Of a stretch of DNA of 64,000 bases, positions 45,263 through 52,925 are shown piece by piece (the first letter of the stretch is position 1; every line of letters starts with the position of its first letter). The stretch is from JBFIHF01 sp964411125 (GTDB lineage: Bacteria; Myxococcota_A; Bradymonadia; Bradymonadales; Bradymonadaceae). The stretch covers positions 1 through 64,000 of the forward strand of contig CAYPJU010000006.1 in NCBI GenBank assembly GCA_964411125.1, given 5' to 3'. Both the position numbers and the translations under genes were made by a program. The notes under the pieces were generated by a model. That model ran no database searches, was not told the DNA's origin, and saw only the letters and a program-made list of their open reading frames with translations.

Positions 45263-46957
45263 TCAGGCGGGCGACTCGGAAGGTGTCGTTGCGCGTTCGA
45301 GAACCCGGCCGAGGAGGATCGTGTCGACAGGCTTTTCGAGAAAGCCGATGGCTCCGAGTTCACGCGCCCGCCGCTGTGACCGTTCGTCGGCATAGGCGCT
45401 CATCAGGATCACGGGGATCGTCTGCCGCCGGTCCCGGAGCTTCTCGATCAAGGCGAACCCGTCGTGTTCCGGCATCCGTACGTCACTCACGATCACCGCT
45501 GGCGGCGTGCTGACCAGCGCGCTCATCAGCTCCGTGACAGACTCGTATTGCACCACGCGAAAGGATCGCCCCAGCAGCTCGCCGAGGGTCTCCCGGAAGT
45601 CGTCGTCGTCGTCGACCAGGGCGAGGACCGGACGCCGGTCGTTGGCCTCGCTCTCCTCTTCCTCTCGGTACTGCTTGAGCCGGTAGAAGAGCTTGCGCTC
45701 CGAGATGCCCAGGATCTCGGCGGCAACCCTCGCCGAGCCAGTCGCTTCGTACGTCTTCAGGATCGCGATCCGCTCGATCTCTTCGAGCGACATTCCGGGC
45801 AAGCGGATCTCGTCGTCCCGTCCGTTGGCGAAGAGCTTCTGCGGCAGATCCGCCAGGGTGATCTCGGCGGATGGTGCCATCGCGACGACACGCCGGGCGA
45901 GGTTCTCGAGCTCGCGAACATTGCCAGGCCAGCGGTGCCGTTCGAGAGCTTCGAACACCTCCGGAGCGGTGCTCGGAGCGAGCCGGCCCTCGTCGGCCGC
46001 CGCGCGCCTGACGAAGTGTTCCCAAAGAAGACTCACGTCCCCGGGACGACCGCGCAGCGGCGGAAGCTCGACGTGCAACACGTTGAGCCGGTAGTAGAGG
46101 TCCTCGCGGAACGAGCCGTCGGCGACTTGCGCGGAGAGGTCGCGGTTGGTCGCGGCGACGATCCGCACGTCGGCATCGATCAGCTCGGACCCACCGACGC
46201 GGGTGAACGTTCGCTCTTGCAGGACACGTAGCAGCCGCACCTGCATCATCAACTCGAGCTCTCCGATCTCGTCGAGGAAGAGCGTGCCCCCTCGGGCGAG
46301 CTCGAAGCGCCCTTCTCGTCGGCTCTCCGCACCGGTGAAAGCGCCTTTCTCGTGCCCGAAGAGCTCGGACTCGATGAGAGTCGGAGGGATCGCGCCGCAG
46401 TTTACGGAGACGAGGGGCCCGCTGCGCCGGGGCGACAGTCGGTGGATGGCCCGCGCGGCGAGCTCTTTGCCCGTACCGCTCTCCCCCGTCACGAGGACGG
46501 GAGCGCCCGAGGGGGCAACGCTCGCGAAGCTCGAACAAACCGACACGATCGCCTTGCTCTGACCCACGATGGGGGGTGCGGGGGTCGGTAGGTCGCGCCT
46601 CTCTTCGGTCGCGCGTCGTAGCTCGCGGGAGAGAATCCGGTCCAGGGCAGCACCGTCGGAGGGCTCGACGAAGGTGTCTGCGCCAGTCTCCACGACGCGT
46701 CGGAGCGCGGTCGGCCCGGCGTGGTCGACCATCAGGACGACGATGATCCCGCGGTCTCGCAACAAGTCGACGTCATCGCGCTGCAGACTCCCCTCGGCGT
46801 GGACGACCGCGTCGGGCGGCTCCTCGTCGATCAGGCTGGTCCGCAGGGCGGCGAAGGTCGAAAACTCACGGATCTCAGCCCCGTCCGGCAACGTACCGGC
46901 GTCGGCGGGCCCGAGGAGCCAGATCCTCGGGGACTCGAGTTGTTCACGGTTCGCCAT
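45263..46957 (-). CDS. Sigma-54 enhancer-binding protein with C-terminal receiver
   Basis: A 564-residue transcription activator. Residues 1-110 resemble a degraded receiver fold. The AAA+ domain has Walker A GESGTGKE (158-165), GAFTGA (205-210), the sigma-54 contact loop, and Walker B FLDEIGE (227-233). A Fis-type HTH is at about 392-430. Unlike standard NtrC proteins, a complete receiver domain follows at the C-terminus (443-555), with acidic residues 449-453, phospho-acceptor Asp492 and Lys542. So phosphorylation would be read from the other end of the protein. The gene lies 261 bases upstream of gspC in the same direction, in front of a sigma-54 promoter. No cognate histidine kinase gene is adjacent. 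Confidence 0.92.
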   Translation of the reverse strand: MANREQLESPRIWLLGPADAGTLPDGAEIREFSTFAALRTSLIDEEPPDAVVHAEGSLQRDDVDLLRDRGIIVVLMVDHAGPTALRRVVETGADTFVEPSDGAALDRILSRELRRATEERRDLPTPAPPIVGQSKAIVSVCSSFASVAPSGAPVLVTGESGTGKELAARAIHRLSPRRSGPLVSVNCGAIPPTLIESELFGHEKGAFTGAESRREGRFELARGGTLFLDEIGELELMMQVRLLRVLQERTFTRVGGSELIDADVRIVAATNRDLSAQVADGSFREDLYYRLNVLHVELPPLRGRPGDVSLLWEHFVRRAAADEGRLAPSTAPEVFEALERHRWPGNVRELENLARRVVAMAPSAEITLADLPQKLFANGRDDEIRLPGMSLEEIERIAILKTYEATGSARVAAEILGISERKLFYRLKQYREEEESEANDRRPVLALVDDDDDFRETLGELLGRSFRVVQYESVTELMSALVSTPPAVIVSDVRMPEHDGFALIEKLRDRRQTIPVILMSAYADERSQRRARELGAIGFLEKPVDTILLGRVLERATTPSESPA

Positions 46958-47105
46958 GCTCCATCACGACCCAAACGGATACGAGCGTGCGAGAAGCTAT
47001 GCGCGGCCGCCGCAAATGCAAGCCTCCGCTCGGGCGCATGGTGGGCGGCTGGGAGGCACTTGCCCCCGCGTCGTTGGCGACCAACTTGGGGACGAGGAAG
47101 ACGCG

Positions 47106-47453
47106 ATGCCCAGAAAGACGAAGAGTAGCGCCGCAGCGATGACCAAACTCTACCGAGAGGTCTCGTGGCGGATGGACTGGTGGATGCTCGACCGAGACGC
47201 GGTCGACGGGGACGAGCTCGCGCGGTTGTGCAGCGCGCTCCGGCAGGCTTGCTGCGCTCACGCCGACGATCCCCTGAACGTGGATGACGAACACGTCACG
47301 CGAGCACGCAGCGCGGCCGAATCCTTCGACGCGGCGTTCGCCGCGGGCGAAGAGCTCCAGGCGATCATCGATCGCTTCTACGTCATGCAGCGTGAATTGG
47401 AGAGCCTCTTCGAGGCCCGCGAGACGAATTCGAAGAAGCGCGCGCTCGCCTGA
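47106..47453 (+). CDS. Hypothetical 115-residue protein
   Basis: A small helical protein (MPRKTKSSAAAMTKLYREVS...) with a Trp-rich segment (SWRMDWWMLDRDA), two adjacent Cys (RQACCAHAD), and acidic helices to the C-terminus. There is no signal peptide. A GAGGAA site lies eight bases before the ATG at 47106; the frame further upstream overlaps the enhancer-binding protein gene antisense. Not recognised. Confidence 0.6.
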   Translation: MPRKTKSSAAAMTKLYREVSWRMDWWMLDRDAVDGDELARLCSALRQACCAHADDPLNVDDEHVTRARSAAESFDAAFAAGEELQAIIDRFYVMQRELESLFEARETNSKKRALA

Positions 47454-47480
47454 GGCGCGCTACCTCGCAAACGACGCCCC

Positions 47481-47912
47481 TCAGTCTTCGAGGTGCGGAT
47501 CGTAGAACTGCGTTCGGATGCGTCCGACGGCGAACTCGAGGAACTGCTCGAGCGCTTCGGCGTCGATCTCTTCGATCGGGTTTTCGCACTGCCCGTAGTG
47601 ATTGACCGGAGCGTTCTTGATCTCGAGACCCTTGAGCTGGGTGAGAAACTCGTTCGCTTTGAGTTGGTCGTCCGGATCGATGTCTTTGTTCGGGTGGTGC
47701 TTGATGTGAACGAAGACTTCGCCGCGCGTGTTGATGTCCATCACGGCATATTTGAGCGATCCGTAGCGAATGTTCACGCCACCGATCTTGCCCCCGCCGG
47801 GGCTCGTATCGCAGCCGAGATCGCGCGCACGGATGATGGTCTGCATCATGGCTTGCTTGCGCTCGGGGCCGCCGAGGTCTTCAGCTTTCGAGAGAATTTC
47901 CAGGAAATCCAA
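47481..47912 (-). CDS. Hypothetical protein, TTG start
   Basis: A 143-residue cytoplasmic protein. An open frame continues to 48062, but a sigma-70 promoter (47974-48002) lies inside that extension, and AGGAGG is five bases before TTG 47912 (MDFLEILSKAEDLGG), so I place the start there. The protein is hydrophilic, mixed alpha/beta, with VNIRYGSLKYAVMDINTRGEVFVHIK as the most conserved-looking stretch. I do not recognise the family. It is divergent from the receiver-DUF4388 gene. Confidence 0.65.
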   Translation of the reverse strand: MDFLEILSKAEDLGGPERKQAMMQTIIRARDLGCDTSPGGGKIGGVNIRYGSLKYAVMDINTRGEVFVHIKHHPNKDIDPDDQLKANEFLTQLKGLEIKNAPVNHYGQCENPIEEIDAEALEQFLEFAVGRIRTQFYDPHLED

Positions 47913-47973
47913 CGCATCCTCCTGAGTAATCGTCGCGCGCAGAACTTGGGAATGCTCGCGCAAATGACGCGAG

Positions 47974-48002
47974 AGTATAGCGCCGCGAACCAGACGAGTC
48001 GA
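47974..48002 (-). promoter_or_regulatory. Sigma-70 promoter for the 143-residue protein gene
   Basis: On the minus strand TCGACT (48002-47997) and TATACT (47979-47974) are separated by exactly 17 bases. The predicted start near 47967 leaves a leader of about 55 bases before TTG 47912. Confidence 0.6.
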
Positions 48003-48036
48003 GGCCATGTTTGCCCAATTTGGCCCGGGTCGCCCG

Positions 48037-48065
48037 TTGCACATTGCCCTCGTTGCGGGCATAAT
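48037..48065 (+). promoter_or_regulatory. Sigma-70 promoter for the receiver-DUF4388 gene
   Basis: TTGCAC (48037-48042) and CATAAT (48060-48065) are separated by 17 bases. The predicted start near 48072 gives a leader of about 54 bases before TTG 48126. It faces away from the promoter at 47974-48002. Confidence 0.6.
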
Positions 48066-48125
48066 CGAAGGAGAGGTACTTCCTCACAACTGTATTGGTC
48101 TTCGTTAGTTTTGGAGCCCCCCGCC

Positions 48126-49151
48126 TTGGCAACTGGCGCCGACAAGACTCAGCTACTCCTCATCGGACCCGAGAAGGAGATGTTGGAGCTGATCGAAGAG
48201 GTCCTCTCTGACGAGGGGTACCACGTCCAGACGGCGAGCGAGTTGAGCAACATCGAAGAAATGCTGGCGAACCCCGAGTTCACCAGCGTCGTCTGCGACG
48301 AACTCTCCGGAGAGCTCGACGGCCTCATGATCTTCGACGCGCTCGTCGAGACCCGCGGCGAGGATCGTCCCGCCTTCATTCTGCTCGGGGACAGCCCCGA
48401 CGGGGACCGGATCGCGACCTGTCTCGACCGTGAGATGGACGAATACATCATCAAGCCCTTCGACGTGCTCGAGCTCGTCGCCCGCATTCGAAAGACGATC
48501 CGAGTCTTCGAACGGGCCAACAAGAGCGTCGAGGCCACATCCGACGCGGCGCCGGCAGACGACGATGTCGCAGATTCGGACGAGACGATCGGGTTTCAGG
48601 GGGACATGAGCTACATGAACCTCCCCGACCTGTTGATGAACCTTCATCAGAACGGGCAGACCGGAAAGCTCTACGTCACCGTGGAGGACGGAGACTACGT
48701 CTTCAGTTTCTCCAACGGGGAGCTCGTCGAAACCAAGGGCCCCCGCGGACTGAAGAGCCGAAAGGCCTTCTACCGATCGATGCGCGAATCCGGCGGCAGC
48801 TTTCGGTTCGTCGTCCTCGACAAGGTCTCGGGGAGGCGGAGTTCCGCCTTCGAGAATCTGGCGAACGCGATCTTGCAGGCGGTACAGGAAGCAGACGAGT
48901 ACCCCCTGACTCGCAAGAGCCTGCCCCCCGATCCCGTCGCCGTCAGCCTCAGCCAGAAGGTCGAGGAGACCCCCCTGCCCGAAAACAGCGCAATCCAGCC
49001 GCTGCTCGAGGGTCTCATCCAGTCGACCACCGTCGACATCTTGATTCATGCCTGCCCGAAGACCGACCTCGAGGCGGCCAAAGAGCTCGAAGAGCTGATG
49101 ATGGCCGAGGTGCTGGTCCAACATGCCGAAGCTGCGGAGCGGGCCAGTTAG
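48126..49151 (+). CDS. Receiver domain protein with DUF4388
   Basis: A 341-residue protein with an N-terminal receiver-like domain (about 1-125) and a DUF4388 (PATAN-type) domain (about 155-265). In the receiver, the acidic pair is replaced (IGPEKE), the candidate phospho-acceptor Asp is kept (VVCDELS), and Lys is kept (IIKPF), so phosphorylation may be impaired. DUF4388 is frequent in Myxococcota signalling proteins. The TTG at 48126 is taken as start: TTGGAG lies nine bases before it and a promoter stands upstream. The stretch after residue 265 is a polar helical tail. Confidence 0.82.
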   Translation: MATGADKTQLLLIGPEKEMLELIEEVLSDEGYHVQTASELSNIEEMLANPEFTSVVCDELSGELDGLMIFDALVETRGEDRPAFILLGDSPDGDRIATCLDREMDEYIIKPFDVLELVARIRKTIRVFERANKSVEATSDAAPADDDVADSDETIGFQGDMSYMNLPDLLMNLHQNGQTGKLYVTVEDGDYVFSFSNGELVETKGPRGLKSRKAFYRSMRESGGSFRFVVLDKVSGRRSSAFENLANAILQAVQEADEYPLTRKSLPPDPVAVSLSQKVEETPLPENSAIQPLLEGLIQSTTVDILIHACPKTDLEAAKELEELMMAEVLVQHAEAAERAS

Positions 49152-49186
49152 CCCCGCCCGCCCCACTCGGTCCCCGTAACATCTCG

Positions 49187-50542
49187 TCACCCGTCCGCGC
49201 CGGCCCGGCTCGGAGCATCCAACTGCGCCACCAGCATGACGTGGTACGTATGGGGATGGAGGTTCGCGGCGGCGAGGCGTCTTAGCGTCCAGCCATTCTG
49301 AACCAGGACGCCCAGGTCCTTGGACGCCGGTGCCGGCGAGGGTCCCAGGTAGAGAATGCGTCGGGCCCCCAGCGGTCCCGCATACGCCAGCGCCCGCTCC
49401 CCGAGCGGTTCGCGCATCGGGTTGATCACGATCGTGTCGAACTCTCGCCCTTCCATCACCAGCTTTCGGAACCCACGCTCCCAACCCGCCGAGCGAAACT
49501 CGACCTCCAGATCGTTCGCCATCGCGTTGAGCTCGGCCGTCTCGATCGACGAGCGATTCACGTCGAACCCCACCACGCGTGCCCCCTTGCGAGCACAGGC
49601 GAGCCCGATTGTGCCGATCCCGCATCCCGCGTCGACGACTCGCTCGCCCGGCTGGACGTCGAGCCACTCTTCGACGCAATCGTAGAGGCGCTCCGCCGGC
49701 TCGAGCGTCGCGTGGAACCAGTCGTCCATTCCGACCTCGAGCCGAAGATCCGCCATCGGCAGTCGAAAGCGTCGCGGTCCGCGGACGTGACGTCGCCCGG
49801 AGGGGGACGTGACCGCGATCCCGAACTGACCGGGGAGGTCACGGTCGAGCGCGTCGACCAGCGGCTTCAGCGCACCCTCGTCTTCGGACGTGCAGACGTC
49901 GACGTAGCCGTGACCGTGGACCGGGGACGCGACGCGGATCAGGTCGATCGCCGCGGCCGGTTGCCTGGTGAGGGCGGCATCCACGCGCGCCACGGCGCGC
50001 CGGCAGGAGTCCGCGAGAGCCGGGCATGTCTGCATTTCGACGAGTCGGTCGTGGGGCGCCCTGATTCCGGTCCTCCACGCTCCGTCGGAGAACCGGGCGG
50101 TGAGCGACGTGCGAACACGAAACGAATCGGCGCGGGTCGCCCCCTGGACCGAGATGGTCTCGACTTCGGGAATCTCATCGGCCGCGAGGCCGGCGTAACG
50201 CTCGACGCATTCGGAGACCGACTGCGCCTTGAAAAAGAGCTCGTCTACGACCGACACGTGCCGTAGCTGGCAGCCACGGCAGACGTCCACGCGGTCGCAA
50301 TGTGGCGCAGAGCGCATCTTCGAGGGGACGACGACCTCGGTGAGGGTGCCGAAGACGCGGATGGGACGACGGCGGCGCGGCGCCTCTACCTCGACCGCCA
50401 CCCGCTCGCCAGGAAGAGCTCCGGGGATCGACAACCAGCCGTCCTCGAATTCGACATAGCCCTCGCCGCGAAAGCCGAGCCCGTCGACGACGACTTCGAC
50501 GGCACCCATCTCGATGGCTTCTTGTAAGGAGGTCGGTTCCAC
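49187..50542 (-). CDS. TrmA/RlmD-type RNA methyltransferase homologue, catalytic residues lost
   Basis: A 451-residue protein of the m5U RNA methyltransferase family: a TRAM domain (about 12-70), an Fe-S cluster motif (CDRVDVCRGC plus a later QTCPAL), and a SAM-binding Rossmann domain (VVDAGCGIGTIGLACARKG). Known members methylate tRNA U54 or 23S rRNA uridines using a Cys nucleophile (SCNP) and a Glu base (HVE). Here the SCNP region reads LGPSPAP (about 400-406) and the HVE region reads HVM (434-436), so both catalytic residues appear lost; DPPR is also NPMR. The protein may bind RNA without methylating it, or use other chemistry. The start is GTG 50542, or ATG 50509. Confidence 0.85.
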   Translation of the reverse strand: MEPTSLQEAIEMGAVEVVVDGLGFRGEGYVEFEDGWLSIPGALPGERVAVEVEAPRRRRPIRVFGTLTEVVVPSKMRSAPHCDRVDVCRGCQLRHVSVVDELFFKAQSVSECVERYAGLAADEIPEVETISVQGATRADSFRVRTSLTARFSDGAWRTGIRAPHDRLVEMQTCPALADSCRRAVARVDAALTRQPAAAIDLIRVASPVHGHGYVDVCTSEDEGALKPLVDALDRDLPGQFGIAVTSPSGRRHVRGPRRFRLPMADLRLEVGMDDWFHATLEPAERLYDCVEEWLDVQPGERVVDAGCGIGTIGLACARKGARVVGFDVNRSSIETAELNAMANDLEVEFRSAGWERGFRKLVMEGREFDTIVINPMREPLGERALAYAGPLGARRILYLGPSPAPASKDLGVLVQNGWTLRRLAAANLHPHTYHVMLVAQLDAPSRAGADG

Positions 50543-50613
50543 GGCACGTTTCTGTCAGACATCGAGAACGGGTACAAGGACAGTGTCCTGTGCCAGATCC
50601 GGTCGGAGGAGCG

Positions 50614-51000
50614 ATGAACGGAACAGAGAGTGAACGCCCTCGATGGCGCGACGACCCGTTGTCGGTGTTCCTTCTGCTGGCCGCACTACTGCTCGGCGGC
50701 ATGTATCTCTTAGAGCGCGCCCAGACGGCTCGGCTGGACGAAGCCGCGGCCAACGCACACGCGCTGAGCGAGACGGCGTGGCGCCCCCCCGACTGTACGC
50801 TCCATGCCGCGGGGCAGGCCGGGGACACCCTCGTGCTGGATTGCCGCGCGGCGACCACGACTCTCGAATCGATCGCCGAAGCGGTCGCCGGGGCGCCGGC
50901 CCACGACTTCGAGTCGGTGATCGTGGTGCGCGAAAGCGACCGGATGCGGTGCCCGCCGGCCCCGGACGAGTGGCCGGCGGCTTGCCAACCGGCGGAGTGA
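50614..51000 (+). CDS. Hypothetical membrane-anchored protein
   Basis: A 128-residue protein: short cytoplasmic N-terminus, one membrane helix (about 18-36, VFLLLAALLLGGMYLL), then a small periplasmic domain with four Cys (PPDC, LDC, RCP, AACQ). A GGAGGA site precedes the ATG at 50614. It converges with the ABC exporter gene. Unknown function. Confidence 0.65.
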   Translation: MNGTESERPRWRDDPLSVFLLLAALLLGGMYLLERAQTARLDEAAANAHALSETAWRPPDCTLHAAGQAGDTLVLDCRAATTTLESIAEAVAGAPAHDFESVIVVRESDRMRCPPAPDEWPAACQPAE

Positions 51001-51002
51001 CG

Positions 51003-52925
51003 TCACGCATTGGATTCGACGTGCTTGCGGTGCAAGCGCGCATACTCGCCGTTCTGCGCGATCAGCTCGAGATGCCGTCCCCGCTCGATCACCTCTCCAT
51101 GACGAAGCACCAGGATCAGGTCGGCGTCGCGGATCGTGGACAGCCTGTGGGCGATGACGAGGGTGGTTCGGCCTGCGGTGAGCTCTTCGAGGGCGTCCTG
51201 AATGCGAGCCTCGGTGCGTGAGTCGACCGATGCAGTAGCTTCGTCGAGCACGAGGATCGGCGGATTGACGATCAGCGCCCGCGCGAAGCTCAGCAGTTGG
51301 CGCTCGCCGACGCTCAGCGTTCGCCCCGACTCCTGTAGGACGTGGTCTAGCCCGTCGTCGAACCGGTCGACGAGGTCTTCGGCATGGACTGCGCGGAGAC
51401 ACTCCATGATCCGTTCGTCGGAGTAAGGCGCACCGAGCGTCAGGTTGTCGCGCAGCGTCCCTGCGAAGACGACCACGTCTTGCGGCACGATCGCGATCCC
51501 CCGCCGCAGGTTGTGGAGCAGGTAGTCGCGGACGTCCCTCCCATCCACGCTGACGCTCCCCGCAGTGACGTCGTAGAAGCGTGAGACGAGGTTCACGATC
51601 GTCGTCTTGCCTGCTCCCGTGTCCCCCACGAGCGCGACCATGTCGCCCGGGTTCGCTTCGAAGCTGATGCCGCGGAGGACGTCGTCGGTCGAGGAGGGGT
51701 AACGAAACCGCACGCCTTCGAATCGGACCCGTCCGCGGGTCACCTCGAGGCCCGGGTCCGCCTCGTCGGCGTCCCTCATCGAGCGAGGCGTGTCGAGCAC
51801 GTCGAAGACCCTCTCCGCCGCAGTGAGGGCGGTCTGGATGATGTTGACCTTCTCTGTGATGTTGCGGATTGGGACCCAGATCCTGGCCGTGTACTGCAGG
51901 AACGTGAGCAACACCCCGACCGTGATGACCCCGGCGACCACCCTCTCGTAGCCTAGCAACAGGACGATGCTCGATCCGACGGCCGTCACGACCATCATCC
52001 CCGGGCGCAGAAGCCCCCACGACTGGATCACTCGAGTGACCGCGGTCTGGTGCGCCTCGGTCAGCTGGAAGTACTCGGCGCGACGCCGCTGCTCCCGGCG
52101 ATAGAGCTGGTTTTCGCGCATCCCCGACAGGTTTTCGGCGAGCCAACTGTTCATCCTCGACTGCACGGCTTGCTGCGTACGCATCGATGGGCGCGCCATC
52201 ATGCGATAGACCCAGGCGATCGCGATGAGGAAGGGGAAGGAGGCCAGCAGCACGCCGGCGAGGAGCGGGTCGAGCCCGAACATCACCGCCATTAGAACCA
52301 CGATGAACATCGAGTCCCGAAGGCCCTGCGCGAACGCGTCCGAGAAGAGCTCCGAGATCGACTGCACGTCGAAGGTCGTCCGGTTGACGAGACGGCCGAC
52401 GGGGTTCTTGTGGAAGTATTCGAGGCCCATCGAGGAGATGTGCTCGTAGATCCGCGTACGCAGGTCGTGGACGATCTTCTGTCCGAGCATCTGCATGACG
52501 TAGGTGGTCACGATCGCGACGATCCAACGGAGAACCCAGGCCACCAGCACCAGGGCGCCGAGATAGACGATGGCGGCAGATGTCCCGCTCGCGCCGAACC
52601 AGTCGAGCGCGACGCTCTCGAAGCCTGCGATCACCCGATCGGCCCACTGGGTGGTGCGGGCACCGCCACTCGTCACGCGGTCGAGCGCCAGCCCGATCAT
52701 GTAGGCTGGCACCGTCATCAGGCCCGATTCGACGGCGCTGAGGCCGACGGCCCCGACGGCGAGCGGCCAGTGAGGTCGGGCGAATCCGGCGAGCTGCCAG
52801 AGGAGCGCGAGGTCGAACTGCTCCGATTCGATACGCTCCTCGGCGAGCATCGCGGCGAGGATCGGGTCGTCAGCGAGTTCGAGCGCCTGCTGTTCGATCC
52901 CACTGAGCTGGATTCTCTCGGTCAC
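51003..52925 (-). CDS. ABC exporter half-transporter, catalytic-Glu subunit
   Basis: A 640-residue ABC exporter half-transporter: six membrane helices (about 55-370) fused to a nucleotide-binding domain. Walker A is GDTGAGKTT, and Walker B with catalytic Glu is ILVLDEATAS. The signature is LSVGERQ rather than LSGGQ. In heterodimeric exporters the half with a canonical Walker B Glu often has a degenerate signature; here the partner at 52922 has the reverse pattern. Substrate unknown; drug or lipid export is the usual role for this type. It overlaps the partner gene by four bases. Confidence 0.93.
   Translation of the reverse strand: MTERIQLSGIEQQALELADDPILAAMLAEERIESEQFDLALLWQLAGFARPHWPLAVGAVGLSAVESGLMTVPAYMIGLALDRVTSGGARTTQWADRVIAGFESVALDWFGASGTSAAIVYLGALVLVAWVLRWIVAIVTTYVMQMLGQKIVHDLRTRIYEHISSMGLEYFHKNPVGRLVNRTTFDVQSISELFSDAFAQGLRDSMFIVVLMAVMFGLDPLLAGVLLASFPFLIAIAWVYRMMARPSMRTQQAVQSRMNSWLAENLSGMRENQLYRREQRRRAEYFQLTEAHQTAVTRVIQSWGLLRPGMMVVTAVGSSIVLLLGYERVVAGVITVGVLLTFLQYTARIWVPIRNITEKVNIIQTALTAAERVFDVLDTPRSMRDADEADPGLEVTRGRVRFEGVRFRYPSSTDDVLRGISFEANPGDMVALVGDTGAGKTTIVNLVSRFYDVTAGSVSVDGRDVRDYLLHNLRRGIAIVPQDVVVFAGTLRDNLTLGAPYSDERIMECLRAVHAEDLVDRFDDGLDHVLQESGRTLSVGERQLLSFARALIVNPPILVLDEATASVDSRTEARIQDALEELTAGRTTLVIAHRLSTIRDADLILVLRHGEVIERGRHLELIAQNGEYARLHRKHVESNA

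Noticed and set aside
47913..48062. N-terminal extension of the 143-residue protein
   Set aside because: It contains a well-spaced sigma-70 promoter and upstream of 47912 has no ribosome site matching the AGGAGG found before TTG 47912.
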